A stretch of DNA of 64,000 nt from CAIZGX01 sp044239865 (GCA_044239865.1 JBIIAO010000001.1:744001-808000); one strand, 5' to 3'; numbered from the stretch's first letter, positions 33,374 through 42,666 are shown. A program made the numbers and translations. Notes: generated by a model not told the origin, from the sequence alone.

Positions 33374-35428
33374 ATGAATTCATTTGAAGCACAAATAAAG
33401 ATTGTTGAACTTTCAGAACTACTGAACAGACACAATTACAATTATTATGTGTTGAACGCTCCTGTTATTTCCGATCAAGATTTCGATTTTCTTTTGAAGG
33501 AATTAGAACAATTGGAACTTCAATTTCCTGAGTTGAAATCTTCCAACAGCCCTACTCAGCGCGTGGGTGGAGATATCACAGATAAATTCGAAAAGGTAAC
33601 ACACAAGAGTCCGATGCTTTCGCTTTCGAATTCATACAACCAAGAAGAAATTCAGGATTGGGCGAAGCGAGCCATAGAATTAGCAGGTAAGCCTATTGAA
33701 TTCGTCATGGAATTGAAATACGACGGTGTTGCCATTGCCCTGTGGTATAAAGATGGTCAACTTGAAAGGGCGGTAACCCGCGGAGATGGTTCAGTAGGTG
33801 AAGATGTTACTACAAATGTCAGAACCATTTCGAGTATTCCTTTGCAATTGAAAGGAGATTTCCCCGCCGAGTTTGAAATTCGTGGTGAAATATTTATGCC
33901 GAAAGGCGTTTTTCAAAAATTAAATGAAGAGCGCGCTGAAGCCGGAGAAGAGCTCTATGCAAATCCAAGGAATACTGCATCAGGCACATTGAAACAACAA
34001 GATTCAAAAGCTGTCGCGAAGCGCAAACTCGATTGCTTTTTGTATTTCGTATTGAATAACACTTCATCCATTGAAACACACAGTGAACGGGTGAGTCATG
34101 CGGAATCATGGGGATTCAAAACTCCAGATCCTTCCAAGAGAATGATAGAAACCACTTCAAGTGTTGAAGGAATTATGTCATTCATTTCTTATTGGGATGA
34201 ACACCGCACCACACTTCCATTTGAAATCGATGGAATTGTAATTAAAGTCAACGAAATTCAATTGTGGGACGAATTGGGAATGACCGCAAAAAGTCCGCGT
34301 TGGGCCATTGCATATAAATTCAAAGCGGAAAGCATTAGCACGAAACTCTTAAGTATAACCTATCAAGTTGGTAGAACTGGAGCCATAACACCAGTTGCAA
34401 ACCTCTCTCCTATTCAATTAGCAGGAACTACAGTGAAGCGCGCTTCACTGCACAACGCCGATCAAATTCAGCGATTGGACATTCGCGTGGGCGATTTTGT
34501 TTGGGTGGAAAAAGGTGGTGAAATTATTCCGAAGGTAACCGCTGTTGATACTTCACAACCTCGCGGTGCAGAAAGCATACATGAATACATAGCGAATTGC
34601 CCCGAGTGCAATACACCTCTTATTCGATTGGAAGGTGAAGTTCTGCATTATTGTCCGAACGACACTCAATGCCTTCCGCAACTCATCGGTAAATTAGAGC
34701 ATTTCATTTCAAGAAAGGCAATGAACATTGAAGGTTTAGGGACTGAAACTGTTTCAGGATTGCTATTATCAGGATTGATTAAAGATGCTGGAGATTTGTA
34801 TTCCTTGAATTATGATCAATTGATTGGACTTGAATTTCAAGTGGGAGATGAAAACGAAGAAACGAAGAAACGTTCACTTCAAGCAAAGAGTGTTGAGAAT
34901 TTGATTACAGGATTGGAAGCAAGCAAACAAGTTCCTTTCGAGCGTGTATTGTTCGCAATGGGTATTCGTCATGTGGGTGAAACGGTGGCTAAGAAAATTG
35001 CCCGAGCCGTTAAGTCTTTTGATCATTTGAAAACACTGTCCTTCGATGAGTTGCGAGCGATTGATGAAGTGGGTGAAATAATTGCTCATTCCATTCAATC
35101 GTGGTTAACGAAGGACGAGCATCTCATCGTTTTGAATAAACTAATTGCAGCTGGACTTCAATTCAACTTAAACGAACAAGACGAAGTTTTGCTTTCTAAT
35201 GCTTTGGTTGGAAAGAGTATCGTGGTGAGCGGAACTTTTGAATCCTTCTCACGCGATGGAATAAAAGAATTCATAGAGCAGCACGGAGGAAAAGTAGTTG
35301 GAAGTATATCGTCTAAAACAAGTTATGTTGTAGCTGGAGCAGATATGGGACCCGCGAAATTGAAAAAAGCAGAAGATCTAAAAATTCCAATTATTTCAGA
35401 ACAAAATCTTCGTGCTTTAACGGTTTAA
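33374..35428 (+). CDS. ligA: NAD-dependent DNA ligase
   Basis: The 684-residue protein seals nicks in DNA with NAD+ in replication and repair. The domains are an N-terminal Ia domain (HNYNYYVLN), the adenylation domain with ELKYDGVA (active-site Lys), TRGDGSVGEDVT and NPRNTASGTLKQ, an OB-fold, a four-Cys zinc site (CPECNTPL, YCPNDTQC), a helix-hairpin-helix region and a C-terminal BRCT domain (VGKSIVVSGTFESFSRD). Length and order are normal. Its last 4 bp overlap the convergent carotenoid gene. Confidence 0.96.
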   Translation: MNSFEAQIKIVELSELLNRHNYNYYVLNAPVISDQDFDFLLKELEQLELQFPELKSSNSPTQRVGGDITDKFEKVTHKSPMLSLSNSYNQEEIQDWAKRAIELAGKPIEFVMELKYDGVAIALWYKDGQLERAVTRGDGSVGEDVTTNVRTISSIPLQLKGDFPAEFEIRGEIFMPKGVFQKLNEERAEAGEELYANPRNTASGTLKQQDSKAVAKRKLDCFLYFVLNNTSSIETHSERVSHAESWGFKTPDPSKRMIETTSSVEGIMSFISYWDEHRTTLPFEIDGIVIKVNEIQLWDELGMTAKSPRWAIAYKFKAESISTKLLSITYQVGRTGAITPVANLSPIQLAGTTVKRASLHNADQIQRLDIRVGDFVWVEKGGEIIPKVTAVDTSQPRGAESIHEYIANCPECNTPLIRLEGEVLHYCPNDTQCLPQLIGKLEHFISRKAMNIEGLGTETVSGLLLSGLIKDAGDLYSLNYDQLIGLEFQVGDENEETKKRSLQAKSVENLITGLEASKQVPFERVLFAMGIRHVGETVAKKIARAVKSFDHLKTLSFDELRAIDEVGEIIAHSIQSWLTKDEHLIVLNKLIAAGLQFNLNEQDEVLLSNALVGKSIVVSGTFESFSRDGIKEFIEQHGGKVVGSISSKTSYVVAGADMGPAKLKKAEDLKIPIISEQNLRALTV

Positions 35429-36078
35429 ATAACCAAAAGGCCTAAGATCATAAAGAAAACCAGTTGGGCTATTCCATATAATACAGCAGTTCTATTTTGA
35501 TTTCTAAAATGTGCATAGCTGTATAGACCAAAACAAAATGATACTGCAAACCAACCTATGAAGTTTTGCATTGGTGCATAATTCATATGTGTAAATGACC
35601 AGAAATCGAATTGAGGTGCTAATACTTCAAGAAGTAAATCAAACACGGTCATTAATATCGCTACAGAAACAGCTGAAAAAAATCGGTTGTTAATTCCAAT
35701 GTAGTGAGTAGTTAGTTGCTGCGCCACCATAATCAATGCGGCCCAGTTTACTCCAATAATCAACGGTACATCAAACAGCTTCCACCCAAGATTATTTCCA
35801 TAGGTATAGGTCCCAAATAAATTTCCAGTTTTAACACCGTATACCTCAACCGCAAAAGCCAAGACAACTATAACAGCAAATGCCACAAATCTTGATTGTC
35901 TATATTTTTCATACCGAAGAATCACCACGCAGGCGCTTACTAAAATCACGAGTGGCGTTGCAGGCAAAAACCAGTCAGGAAGAAAATACACGCCGATTAT
36001 TCCAAAAAAATGAACCAATACGATCCAAAGAATCGTGAATGCTTTCAGTTTTTTATTTTTGTGCAGTTCTGTTGACAT
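35425..36078 (-). CDS. Carotenoid biosynthesis membrane protein (CruF-type carotenoid 1,2-hydratase family)
   Basis: The 217-residue protein has about seven hydrophobic helices and the CruF/DUF422-type motifs VEVYGVKTGNLFGTYTYG, DVPLIIGVNW and FDLLLEVLAP. CruF-like enzymes add water to the psi end of carotenoids in the membrane, which suits the desaturase gene 7 bp upstream. An in-frame start at 36156 was rejected because it would overlap the desaturase and lacks membrane character. The pigment made cannot be told from this locus, although similar pairs occur in flexixanthin- or myxol-type pathways. Confidence 0.85.
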   Translation of the reverse strand: MSTELHKNKKLKAFTILWIVLVHFFGIIGVYFLPDWFLPATPLVILVSACVVILRYEKYRQSRFVAFAVIVVLAFAVEVYGVKTGNLFGTYTYGNNLGWKLFDVPLIIGVNWAALIMVAQQLTTHYIGINNRFFSAVSVAILMTVFDLLLEVLAPQFDFWSFTHMNYAPMQNFIGWFAVSFCFGLYSYAHFRNQNRTAVLYGIAQLVFFMILGLLVI

Positions 36079-36085
36079 AGTTGAA

Positions 36086-37552
36086 TTAGCGAATAAAATC
36101 CGACATGGTTTTAGCAGATAGGATGGCCAAAGGAACGCCACCACCTGGGTGGACACTTCCTCCTACAAAATACAAATCTTTAATCCTTGAAGAATTATTG
36201 GCATGTCGAAAGAATGCCGAGCTGGCAGAGTTCGAGGCATTACCGTAGAGCGCACCTAAATGAGATGACGTATCTGCCTCGATTCCGCTTGGTGTCCAAA
36301 TGTGTTCACAACAGATTTTATCTCCAATTTTTTCTCCTAGCATTCTCTCTAATTTCTGTATAATATTTTCCTTGGCTTTCTTAACGATTTCATCCCAATC
36401 TTGTCCTTTGTTATTCGGAGCGTTCACCATAACAAACCAATTTTCACCGTTTAACGAAGCATCGGATGGAATGTGTTTTGAAGTAACATGCACGTATACT
36501 GTTAGGTCTTCTGACAATGTCTCCTTTTCAAATATATTCCGAAATTCTTCATTGTAATCAACCGAAAAAAAGATATTGTGAATACTTAACGATTTGTTCA
36601 CGTAGTCTTTCAGGCCCCAATAAAAGATAAGCGCGGAGGAAGATTTCTCTTGATTTAAGATAACTCTAGGTTCTCTTTGTTTAGTTAAGAGTTTCTTGTA
36701 AGTAGGGTAAACATCCATGTTGCTTACGACAACATTTGCCTTTTCAATTTGAGTGTCGTTGTATCGAATACCTGAGGCTCTTTTTTCTTCAATAATAATT
36801 TCGTTCACCTTTGTATTGAAGAAAAATTCTACATTTTGTCTTTTTGCCAATTCAAACAATTGGAAAGTGATGTCATACATTCCTTTATCTGGAATGAAGG
36901 CTCCTATCCCCTGCTCAACATGCGGAAGCAATTGCATGAGCGCAGGAGTCTTGTAAGGATTACTTCCGTTGTAAGTTGCGTAACGTTGAAAGTACTGAAT
37001 AGTCTTAGGATTCTTGAAGTATTTTTTAAGTTGAACGGTGTAGCTACCAATTAAAGGCAGACGGGGAATTCGAGCGATGCCTTTCCAAAACGCTTTTGTT
37101 TTATAAAGTTTTGAAAGTTTAAGCGGACGTTCTAAAAACAACGGAGCAGTCGTATTGTATATGAATTCAGCCTTGGAGAAGAACGCTCTGACTTTTTCTT
37201 CGTCTTCATCAAAAGCTTGAACAATAGCTTTTATGTTCTCTTCTTTATTTCCTTTCGCCTCGAAAATAAATCCATCTGGATAAAAATATTTACAAAGAAT
37301 TGGAAGTTCCGAATATGAAAAATGTTCAGACATTCTTTCTTCACAAAGTTCAAAAAGCTCTTCAACGTATTGAGGCAAAGTAAATAAACTAGGACCTCGA
37401 TCGAAACGATACTCTCCCATTTTAAATTCAGAGAGTTTTCCTCCCGGAAAACTTGAAGCTTCGAAAACCTTCACGGCGTAGCCTTTTCGAGCCAAGCGAA
37501 TCGATGCAGCAATGCCGCCAATACCTGCTCCTATGACAATTGCGTTTTTCAT
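36086..37552 (-). CDS. Carotenoid desaturase of the phytoene-desaturase/CrtD family
   Basis: The 488-residue flavoprotein starts with the dinucleotide-binding motif IGAGIGGIAASIRLARKG and has FPGGKLSE, FDRGPSLFT and the C-terminal FVGGSVHPGGGVPLA typical of CrtI/CrtD enzymes. It introduces double bonds in the membrane. The CruF-type neighbour suggests a 3,4-desaturase (CrtD) rather than the main phytoene desaturase; this is an inference. The ATG at 37552 is chosen because the motif starts right after it; an upstream in-frame extension has no family similarity. Confidence 0.9.
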   Translation of the reverse strand: MKNAIVIGAGIGGIAASIRLARKGYAVKVFEASSFPGGKLSEFKMGEYRFDRGPSLFTLPQYVEELFELCEERMSEHFSYSELPILCKYFYPDGFIFEAKGNKEENIKAIVQAFDEDEEKVRAFFSKAEFIYNTTAPLFLERPLKLSKLYKTKAFWKGIARIPRLPLIGSYTVQLKKYFKNPKTIQYFQRYATYNGSNPYKTPALMQLLPHVEQGIGAFIPDKGMYDITFQLFELAKRQNVEFFFNTKVNEIIIEEKRASGIRYNDTQIEKANVVVSNMDVYPTYKKLLTKQREPRVILNQEKSSSALIFYWGLKDYVNKSLSIHNIFFSVDYNEEFRNIFEKETLSEDLTVYVHVTSKHIPSDASLNGENWFVMVNAPNNKGQDWDEIVKKAKENIIQKLERMLGEKIGDKICCEHIWTPSGIEADTSSHLGALYGNASNSASSAFFRHANNSSRIKDLYFVGGSVHPGGGVPLAILSAKTMSDFIR

Positions 37553-37622
37553 TATCTTCAAGCAAAGAAAAAAGAAAAGAACCGAAAAGTTCAATTCAAT
37601 TTTCATTTTTAAAATAGATGTG

Positions 37623-37630
37623 TATATTTG
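37623..37630 (+). promoter_or_regulatory. -7 box for tRNA(CAT)
   Basis: TATATTTG, a full TAnnTTTG match, ends 12 nt before the mature tRNA 5' end. Confidence 0.6.
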
Positions 37631-37642
37631 CACCCCATTTAT

Positions 37643-37716
37643 GGCGAGGTAGCTCAGCTGGTTAGAGCGTGCGATTCATAATCGCAAGGTCTTGGGTTCA
37701 AGCCCCAATCTCGCTA
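37643..37716 (+). tRNA. tRNA with CAT anticodon (elongator Met, or Ile2 after lysidine modification)
   Basis: The cloverleaf is complete: acceptor GGCGAGG/TCTCGCT, D arm GCTC...GAGC, anticodon stem TGCGA/TCGCA around loop TTCATAA (anticodon CAT), variable loop, and T stem TTGGG/CCCAA. CCA is not encoded. It lacks the initiator hallmarks (1:72 mismatch, three G:C pairs in the anticodon stem). The anticodon stem resembles that of tRNA-Ile2, so the amino acid is uncertain. Confidence 0.93.
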
Positions 37717-37722
37717 CTTTTT

Positions 37723-37748
37723 AAACCCCTTGATATTTCAAGGGGTTT
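37723..37748 (+). terminator. Terminator after tRNA(CAT)
   Basis: The 11-bp stem AAACCCCTTGA/TCAAGGGGTTT with a four-base loop is followed by a T-run. Confidence 0.8.
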
Positions 37749-37764
37749 TTCATTTTTATTGTTG

Positions 37765-37772
37765 TACTTTTG
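37765..37772 (+). promoter_or_regulatory. -7 box for typA
   Basis: TACTTTTG matches TAnnTTTG and ends 22 nt before the typA ATG. Confidence 0.5.
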
Positions 37773-37794
37773 CGCCCAAATTAAGAATCGCGCA

Positions 37795-39606
37795 ATGCAA
37801 AAAATTAGAAACATCGCTATTATCGCCCACGTTGACCACGGTAAAACTACTTTGGTAGATAAAATGCTTCATGCTGCCAAATTGTTCAGAGATAATGAAG
37901 TGCACAACGACTTGATTCTTGACAACAATGACTTGGAGCGTGAGCGTGGTATCACAATTCTAGCGAAGAACGTTTCTATTCAATATAAAGATTACAAGAT
38001 CAACATTATTGACACTCCTGGTCACAGTGACTTCGGTGGAGAGGTTGAGCGTGTTTTGAATATGGCTGAAGGAGTTTTACTTCTAGTAGATGCTTTTGAA
38101 GGTGCAATGCCACAGACGCGTTTTGTATTGCAAAAGGCAATTCAAATGGGTTTGAAGCCTATTGTCGTCATCAACAAAGTAGATAAAGAGAATTGTCGTC
38201 CAGACGAAGTTCACGAACAAGTGTTCGATTTAATGTACAGTTTGGGTGCTACAGAAGACCAGTTGGATTTCGCAACTGCTTACGGCGCTGCGAAGAATGG
38301 TTGGATGAGTTTGGATTGGAAAGTTCAAACCGATACAATTGAGCCACTATTGGATTTGGTTATTGAGCATATTCCTGCTCCGGTTAAAAGAGAAGGAACA
38401 CCACAAATGTTGGTTACGTCATTAGACTATTCGACATACACTGGACGTATGGCCATTGGAAAACTTCATCGCGGCGAGTTAAAAGCTGGAATGAATGTTA
38501 CTCTTGCAAAGCGTGACGGTGTTATGGTAAAAGGAAAAATCAAAGAATTATACATCTTCGAAGGATTAGGCAAACGTAAAGTTGAGTCTGTTGTTTCAGG
38601 TGATATTTGCGCAATCAACGGAATGGAGAATTTCGAAATTGGCGATACGTTCACCGACTATGAAAATCCAGAGGCATTGCCTACTATTTCAGTAGATGAG
38701 CCAACAATGAGTATGTTGTTTACCATCAATGACTCGCCTTTCTTCGGTAAAGAAGGTAAGTTTGTAACGAGTCGTCACATTAAGGAACGTTTAGAAAAAG
38801 AATTAGAAAAGAACTTGGCGCTTCGCGTTCAAGAAACCGATAAAGCAGACCGTTTCAATGTATTTGGAAGAGGTGTACTTCACTTGTCTGTATTAATTGA
38901 AACCATGCGTCGCGAAGGATATGAATTGCAAATTGGACAACCTCGTGTAATCCTTAAAACCATTGACGGGGTTAAGAGCGAGCCGATTGAAGAGTTGACC
39001 ATAGATCTTCCAACTGATATGGCGGGTACCGCTATTGAATCTGTGTCGAAGCGTAGAGGTGAAATGAAAAACATGGAGCCTAAGGGAGATCGTACAGTGA
39101 TTGAATTTGAAATTCCTTCAAGAGGTATCATTGGATTAAGAAGTTATTTGTTAACTGCTACTCAAGGTGAGGCTATTATGACTCACCGTTTCAAGGAATA
39201 CCAACCGATGAAGGATGAAATTCCTGGTCGTTTGAATGGTTCTTTGATTTGTATGGAAACAGGTAATGCCATTGCATACAGTATCAGTAACCTTCAAGAC
39301 AGAGGAAAATTCTTCGTTGAAGCCATGCAAGAAGTTTACGAAGGTCAAGTAATTGGTGAACATTCACGTGATAACGACTTGGTTATTAACGTTACAAAGA
39401 CGAAACAATTAACGAACATGCGTGCTTCAGGTACGGATGCAAAAACAGTTATGGCTCCACCAATTCAATTCACCTTGGAAGAAGCTCTTGAGTACATCGG
39501 TCCAGATGAATACGTTGAGGTAACTCCGAAGTCTATTCGTATCCGTAAGGTTTATTTGAATGAGGGCGACCGCAAGCGTTTTGCTAGGCAGTTTACTCAG
39601 CAATAA
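37795..39606 (+). CDS. typA: Translational GTPase TypA/BipA
   Basis: The 603-residue ribosome-binding GTPase has G1 AHVDHGKTTL, ERERGITI (switch I), G3 DTPGHSDFG and G4 NKVD. EF-G-like domains III and V follow, and the TypA C-terminal domain (RASGTDAKTVMAPPIQF). It helps 50S assembly and stress adaptation. The ATG at 37795 gives the usual MQKIRNIAIIAHVDHGK start; an in-frame upstream extension runs through the tRNA and terminator and is rejected. Confidence 0.97.
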   Translation: MQKIRNIAIIAHVDHGKTTLVDKMLHAAKLFRDNEVHNDLILDNNDLERERGITILAKNVSIQYKDYKINIIDTPGHSDFGGEVERVLNMAEGVLLLVDAFEGAMPQTRFVLQKAIQMGLKPIVVINKVDKENCRPDEVHEQVFDLMYSLGATEDQLDFATAYGAAKNGWMSLDWKVQTDTIEPLLDLVIEHIPAPVKREGTPQMLVTSLDYSTYTGRMAIGKLHRGELKAGMNVTLAKRDGVMVKGKIKELYIFEGLGKRKVESVVSGDICAINGMENFEIGDTFTDYENPEALPTISVDEPTMSMLFTINDSPFFGKEGKFVTSRHIKERLEKELEKNLALRVQETDKADRFNVFGRGVLHLSVLIETMRREGYELQIGQPRVILKTIDGVKSEPIEELTIDLPTDMAGTAIESVSKRRGEMKNMEPKGDRTVIEFEIPSRGIIGLRSYLLTATQGEAIMTHRFKEYQPMKDEIPGRLNGSLICMETGNAIAYSISNLQDRGKFFVEAMQEVYEGQVIGEHSRDNDLVINVTKTKQLTNMRASGTDAKTVMAPPIQFTLEEALEYIGPDEYVEVTPKSIRIRKVYLNEGDRKRFARQFTQQ

Positions 39607-39644
39607 ATTTCTTAGGGTTATTAACAATTTGATTGTTTATTAAC

Positions 39645-39652
39645 TATCTTTG
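39645..39652 (+). promoter_or_regulatory. -7 box 5 nt before apaG
   Basis: TATCTTTG fully matches TAnnTTTG and only CTGTT separates it from the apaG ATG, again suggesting a leaderless transcript. Confidence 0.45.
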
Positions 39653-39657
39653 CTGTT

Positions 39658-40044
39658 ATGGTAGTTGCTGTAACAGAAGGCGTAAAAATTTCAGTTTTTT
39701 CTTTGTTTGAAGAAAGAATGTCGGCTGCCCCTCAAGGCAGCTTCGTCTTTTCCTACCGAATCTCAATTGAAAATCAAAACGACTACCCTATTCAACTTCT
39801 ACGCAGACATTGGTTCATCACTGATTCAAATGGTTTGAAGCGCGAAATTGAAGGTCCCGGTGTTATTGGAGAACAACCTGTGATAGCACCAGGAGAGAAC
39901 TTCTCGTATACCTCAGCGTGTGATTTGCAATCGCCATTCGGAATAATGAAAGGTTTCTATTCCATGCAAATGAAAGGAGCCTCTTCCCTATTTAAAGTTC
40001 AGGTTCCGGAGTTTTCTTTGGAAGCAGATTTCATGAAGAACTAA
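39658..40044 (+). CDS. apaG: ApaG-family protein
   Basis: The 128-residue protein is a single fibronectin-III-like ApaG domain with the conserved RHWFITDSNG, GPGVIGEQPVIAPGE and FGIMKGFYSM segments. Known ApaG proteins affect Co2+/Mg2+ resistance and diadenosine polyphosphate levels and lie next to apaH in enterobacteria; here the gene is alone. It is cytoplasmic, with no signal peptide. Confidence 0.92.
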   Translation: MVVAVTEGVKISVFSLFEERMSAAPQGSFVFSYRISIENQNDYPIQLLRRHWFITDSNGLKREIEGPGVIGEQPVIAPGENFSYTSACDLQSPFGIMKGFYSMQMKGASSLFKVQVPEFSLEADFMKN

Positions 40045-40068
40045 GATTTTTTCATTTTTATAAATAAT

Positions 40069-40094
40069 AAAAAAGCGGCTATTGCCGCTTTTTT
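40069..40094. terminator. Bidirectional terminator between apaG and the OmpA-family gene
   Basis: The 11-bp stem AAAAAAGCGGC/GCCGCTTTTTT with loop TATT carries A/T runs on both sides, so it can act for both convergent genes. Confidence 0.88.
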
Positions 40095-40114
40095 AATATG
40101 CTATATCTCTGAGA

Positions 40115-42523
40115 CTACTTTTTTGGAGTATCAACAATGTCAATATCTACTCTTCTATTCTTTTGGCGACCTTCTATAGTCTCGTTAGAATCAACTGGTT
40201 TTGAACTACCGTAGTACTCAATTTTAATTCTTTCTGAAGACACTCCTTGCGAAATTAAGTAAGCCTTGACATTCGCTGCTCGTTTTCTTGAAAGAGAAAG
40301 GTTGTAACCTTCAGCACCCGTCTTGTCCGCATGACCTGAAAGTACTAAGGATAGCTGATCATTCGATTTTAATTTATCAGCAAGTCCTTTCAGAATTTCC
40401 TTTTGCATTGCAGGTAGATCCGACCTGTTTACCGCGTAATCAGAAATTGTGGTGTTGTATGTGCGAGTTTCTGTTAGAACTACTGGAGTCGGTTCCGGTG
40501 TTACAATCGGATCTGGAGTTACTATTGGCTCTGGGATAACAACATCCAATGTATCTACTGGAATTGGATCAGGAATAACTACTACAACATTAGAAGTGGT
40601 ATCAACAGGAGTTATATCTACAAGCAAACGAGATTTTGTTGTTTTCAATGCAATTGAAACACCAATACTTGCATTCATTAAATGTCCATTAAACATGGTC
40701 TTGCTTACACCCTGACTCATATCGTAAGTCTGAGATTGCAGCGAATGTGAAACAAATGTGTATGCTGCAAATACAGATACCTTATCAGTTACTTTATAAG
40801 TAGGGACAATTTTAGCCGCAACATTAAGCATATCATCACCCTTTGTAATGAAGTAATCATTCTTCCCATTAGAGTGTAATGTGCTCGCGCCTAGACCTAA
40901 ACCAAACTGCACATCGAATCTCTTTGGTACACGCGTGGATTCAGCTGATTTGCACAATTGATTTTGAAGTGAGGTCATTAAAAAATAATTCGCTCGGTAG
41001 TATTTAGATGAAAAGTCTACAGATGATTTGTTTGCACCCATCGCATCGAAAGCAAATTCAAATCGTCCGAAATAAACCGGATTTAAAAAAGGATGATTTA
41101 AACCTAATGCAACGTGTTTGATAGGACTTGCGCTTAAACCTAAATTTTCAGAAAGTGGGGCTGCTGCAAAATGGCTACCTATTGCTGCATCTACTGACCA
41201 TACCTTCGGAATACGAGCGGTTAGATTTGTAGTGTAATTAGTTCTTCGATCGGCCATGTGGTAACGCAACCCCAAACTCATGTTCATAAACTTTCCGTTA
41301 AAGGCATTGTTTGCGAGAGGCTGTTGCATGCTCCAACTGCTTGATTGCAGCGAATGACTGGTAAGCGTACCTGTTGCTATTAGTGATAGCGAATTTGAAA
41401 TTCTGTACGAAGGATTTACACTAAAAACCAAAGCATACATATCATCGCCATTCAAAAACACATCACCCAAAGAATTGGAACTTTCTGGGTTATACATGGT
41501 AGCGAAGCCTACTCCAAAGCCGAATGCTAAATCCATTTTGTTTGACACATTATTTACGCCACGCAGTGTGCGCATATCTGCTATTACTTGGTAGGTAGTT
41601 CTGAAATATTTTGAAGTAAAGGTTGATTCGTTTTTGGCTTCTTTGAAAGCGTCAAAACCGATGTCAAATCTTCCGTAAAGTTTTGAATTCGGATACTTGT
41701 GATTAGCTCCGATATTAAGATGACTGATGGATGCTCCTTTGAAATCAACATCCGTTTCTTTCGTTGAACCCGCAAAGTGATTACCCATAGAGGCGTCGAA
41801 TGAAGTGAAGAAATGCCACTTACTATGCTCCTCCTTTAATTTTCTATTATACGTTCTATTGGAGTTTGGCGTATATCGCAATCCGACATTTAGCGTTCTG
41901 AACGCCCCTTTAAAGGCCGTGTTTTCTATTGAATTAGAAAAATCGAATGTAGTAGACTGAGCGGAATGATTGATTCGCGTGTAAGACGCAAATAGTTTTA
42001 ATTCATCACTAAGTTGAAGACTAGGAGCTATTCGGAAACTAATATTGAGCATGTCATCTGAGCGCTTCAAATAGACTGTTTCGTCTACTGGAAAAGTCTT
42101 ACTCTTCATGGCAGAGTATCCGATACCCATTCCTAGATCAATATCAAAAGCTTGCCAAAAATTTCTCTTGTCTATATTAGAATTCGAACCACCCCAACCT
42201 GACAAATTCTTAAGACTTGCATTGAGGTAATAGGTTGTTCTGAAATAATTAGTCTCAAATTTCTGAGATGAAGAATTATTCAGCATCTTATCGTAGGAAA
42301 GCTCTAATCGTCCTCCAAATTTGTTGTTGGTGAAATAGTTATTCCAACCTAGGGTGATATTGGAAGGTGTAAGCGCATTTACATTGTAGCCTTCTTGAAT
42401 CTGGCGCAATCCAAAGTGATTACCGAAGCCAATATCAAAAGAAGATTCTAATTTTCTTTGACTTCTTTGAGAAAAAGAAACAAGTGAAATTGCCAACAAC
42501 AGAAACGTAAAGATAGATTTCAT
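40115..42523 (-). CDS. OmpA-family outer-membrane protein with three repeated barrel-like units
   Basis: The 802-residue protein has a signal peptide (to about residue 18). Three homologous units of about 200 residues follow (starting near residues 24, 234 and 441). Each has a GNHF or GSHF motif early, a YFRTTYY/YYRANYF segment, a middle DDM(L/Y) motif and a late N(V/M/A)SxGLRY-type strand. A Pro/Asp/Val-rich linker (about 645-695) leads to a C-terminal OmpA peptidoglycan-binding domain with LSGHADKTGAEGYNLSLSRKRA and GRQKNRRVDI. Most OmpA proteins have one barrel. It probably links outer membrane and cell wall; whether the three units form separate or one large barrel is unknown. Confidence 0.85.
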   Translation of the reverse strand: MKSIFTFLLLAISLVSFSQRSQRKLESSFDIGFGNHFGLRQIQEGYNVNALTPSNITLGWNNYFTNNKFGGRLELSYDKMLNNSSSQKFETNYFRTTYYLNASLKNLSGWGGSNSNIDKRNFWQAFDIDLGMGIGYSAMKSKTFPVDETVYLKRSDDMLNISFRIAPSLQLSDELKLFASYTRINHSAQSTTFDFSNSIENTAFKGAFRTLNVGLRYTPNSNRTYNRKLKEEHSKWHFFTSFDASMGNHFAGSTKETDVDFKGASISHLNIGANHKYPNSKLYGRFDIGFDAFKEAKNESTFTSKYFRTTYQVIADMRTLRGVNNVSNKMDLAFGFGVGFATMYNPESSNSLGDVFLNGDDMYALVFSVNPSYRISNSLSLIATGTLTSHSLQSSSWSMQQPLANNAFNGKFMNMSLGLRYHMADRRTNYTTNLTARIPKVWSVDAAIGSHFAAAPLSENLGLSASPIKHVALGLNHPFLNPVYFGRFEFAFDAMGANKSSVDFSSKYYRANYFLMTSLQNQLCKSAESTRVPKRFDVQFGLGLGASTLHSNGKNDYFITKGDDMLNVAAKIVPTYKVTDKVSVFAAYTFVSHSLQSQTYDMSQGVSKTMFNGHLMNASIGVSIALKTTKSRLLVDITPVDTTSNVVVVIPDPIPVDTLDVVIPEPIVTPDPIVTPEPTPVVLTETRTYNTTISDYAVNRSDLPAMQKEILKGLADKLKSNDQLSLVLSGHADKTGAEGYNLSLSRKRAANVKAYLISQGVSSERIKIEYYGSSKPVDSNETIEGRQKNRRVDIDIVDTPKK

Positions 42524-42620
42524 CTTATTTGTGTATAGTATTGCGCGAATTTAAGAAGAATACTTCGTTTTGACTCTGCATTCAGCCTAAAATAAAGTTA
42601 TGTTTCCAACAATTAAGCGT

Positions 42621-42628
42621 TAAATTTG
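42621..42628 (+). promoter_or_regulatory. -7 box upstream of the GDP-fucose synthase gene
   Basis: TAAATTTG fully matches TAnnTTTG. The first ATG downstream (42634) opens a 10-codon mini-ORF, 5 nt after the box. Confidence 0.45.
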
Positions 42629-42633
42629 AGACC

Positions 42634-42666
42634 ATGAATTTTGAGCATGATGAATACAGAGGCTAA
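42634..42666 (+). other. Mini-ORF overlapping the start of the GDP-fucose synthase gene
   Basis: ATG at 42634 opens ten sense codons (MNFEHDEYRG) ending at TAA 42664-42666, in a different frame from the fucose synthase gene whose start it overlaps. It may be a leader peptide or chance; no direct proof of translation. Confidence 0.25.

Noticed and set aside
36079..36156. N-terminal extension of the carotenoid membrane protein
   Set aside because: Overlaps the desaturase end and lacks the expected start; ATG at 36078 fits the family.
37669..37794. N-terminal extension of typA
   Set aside because: It would run through the tRNA and its terminator; the family starts at MQKIRNIAIIAHVDHGK.
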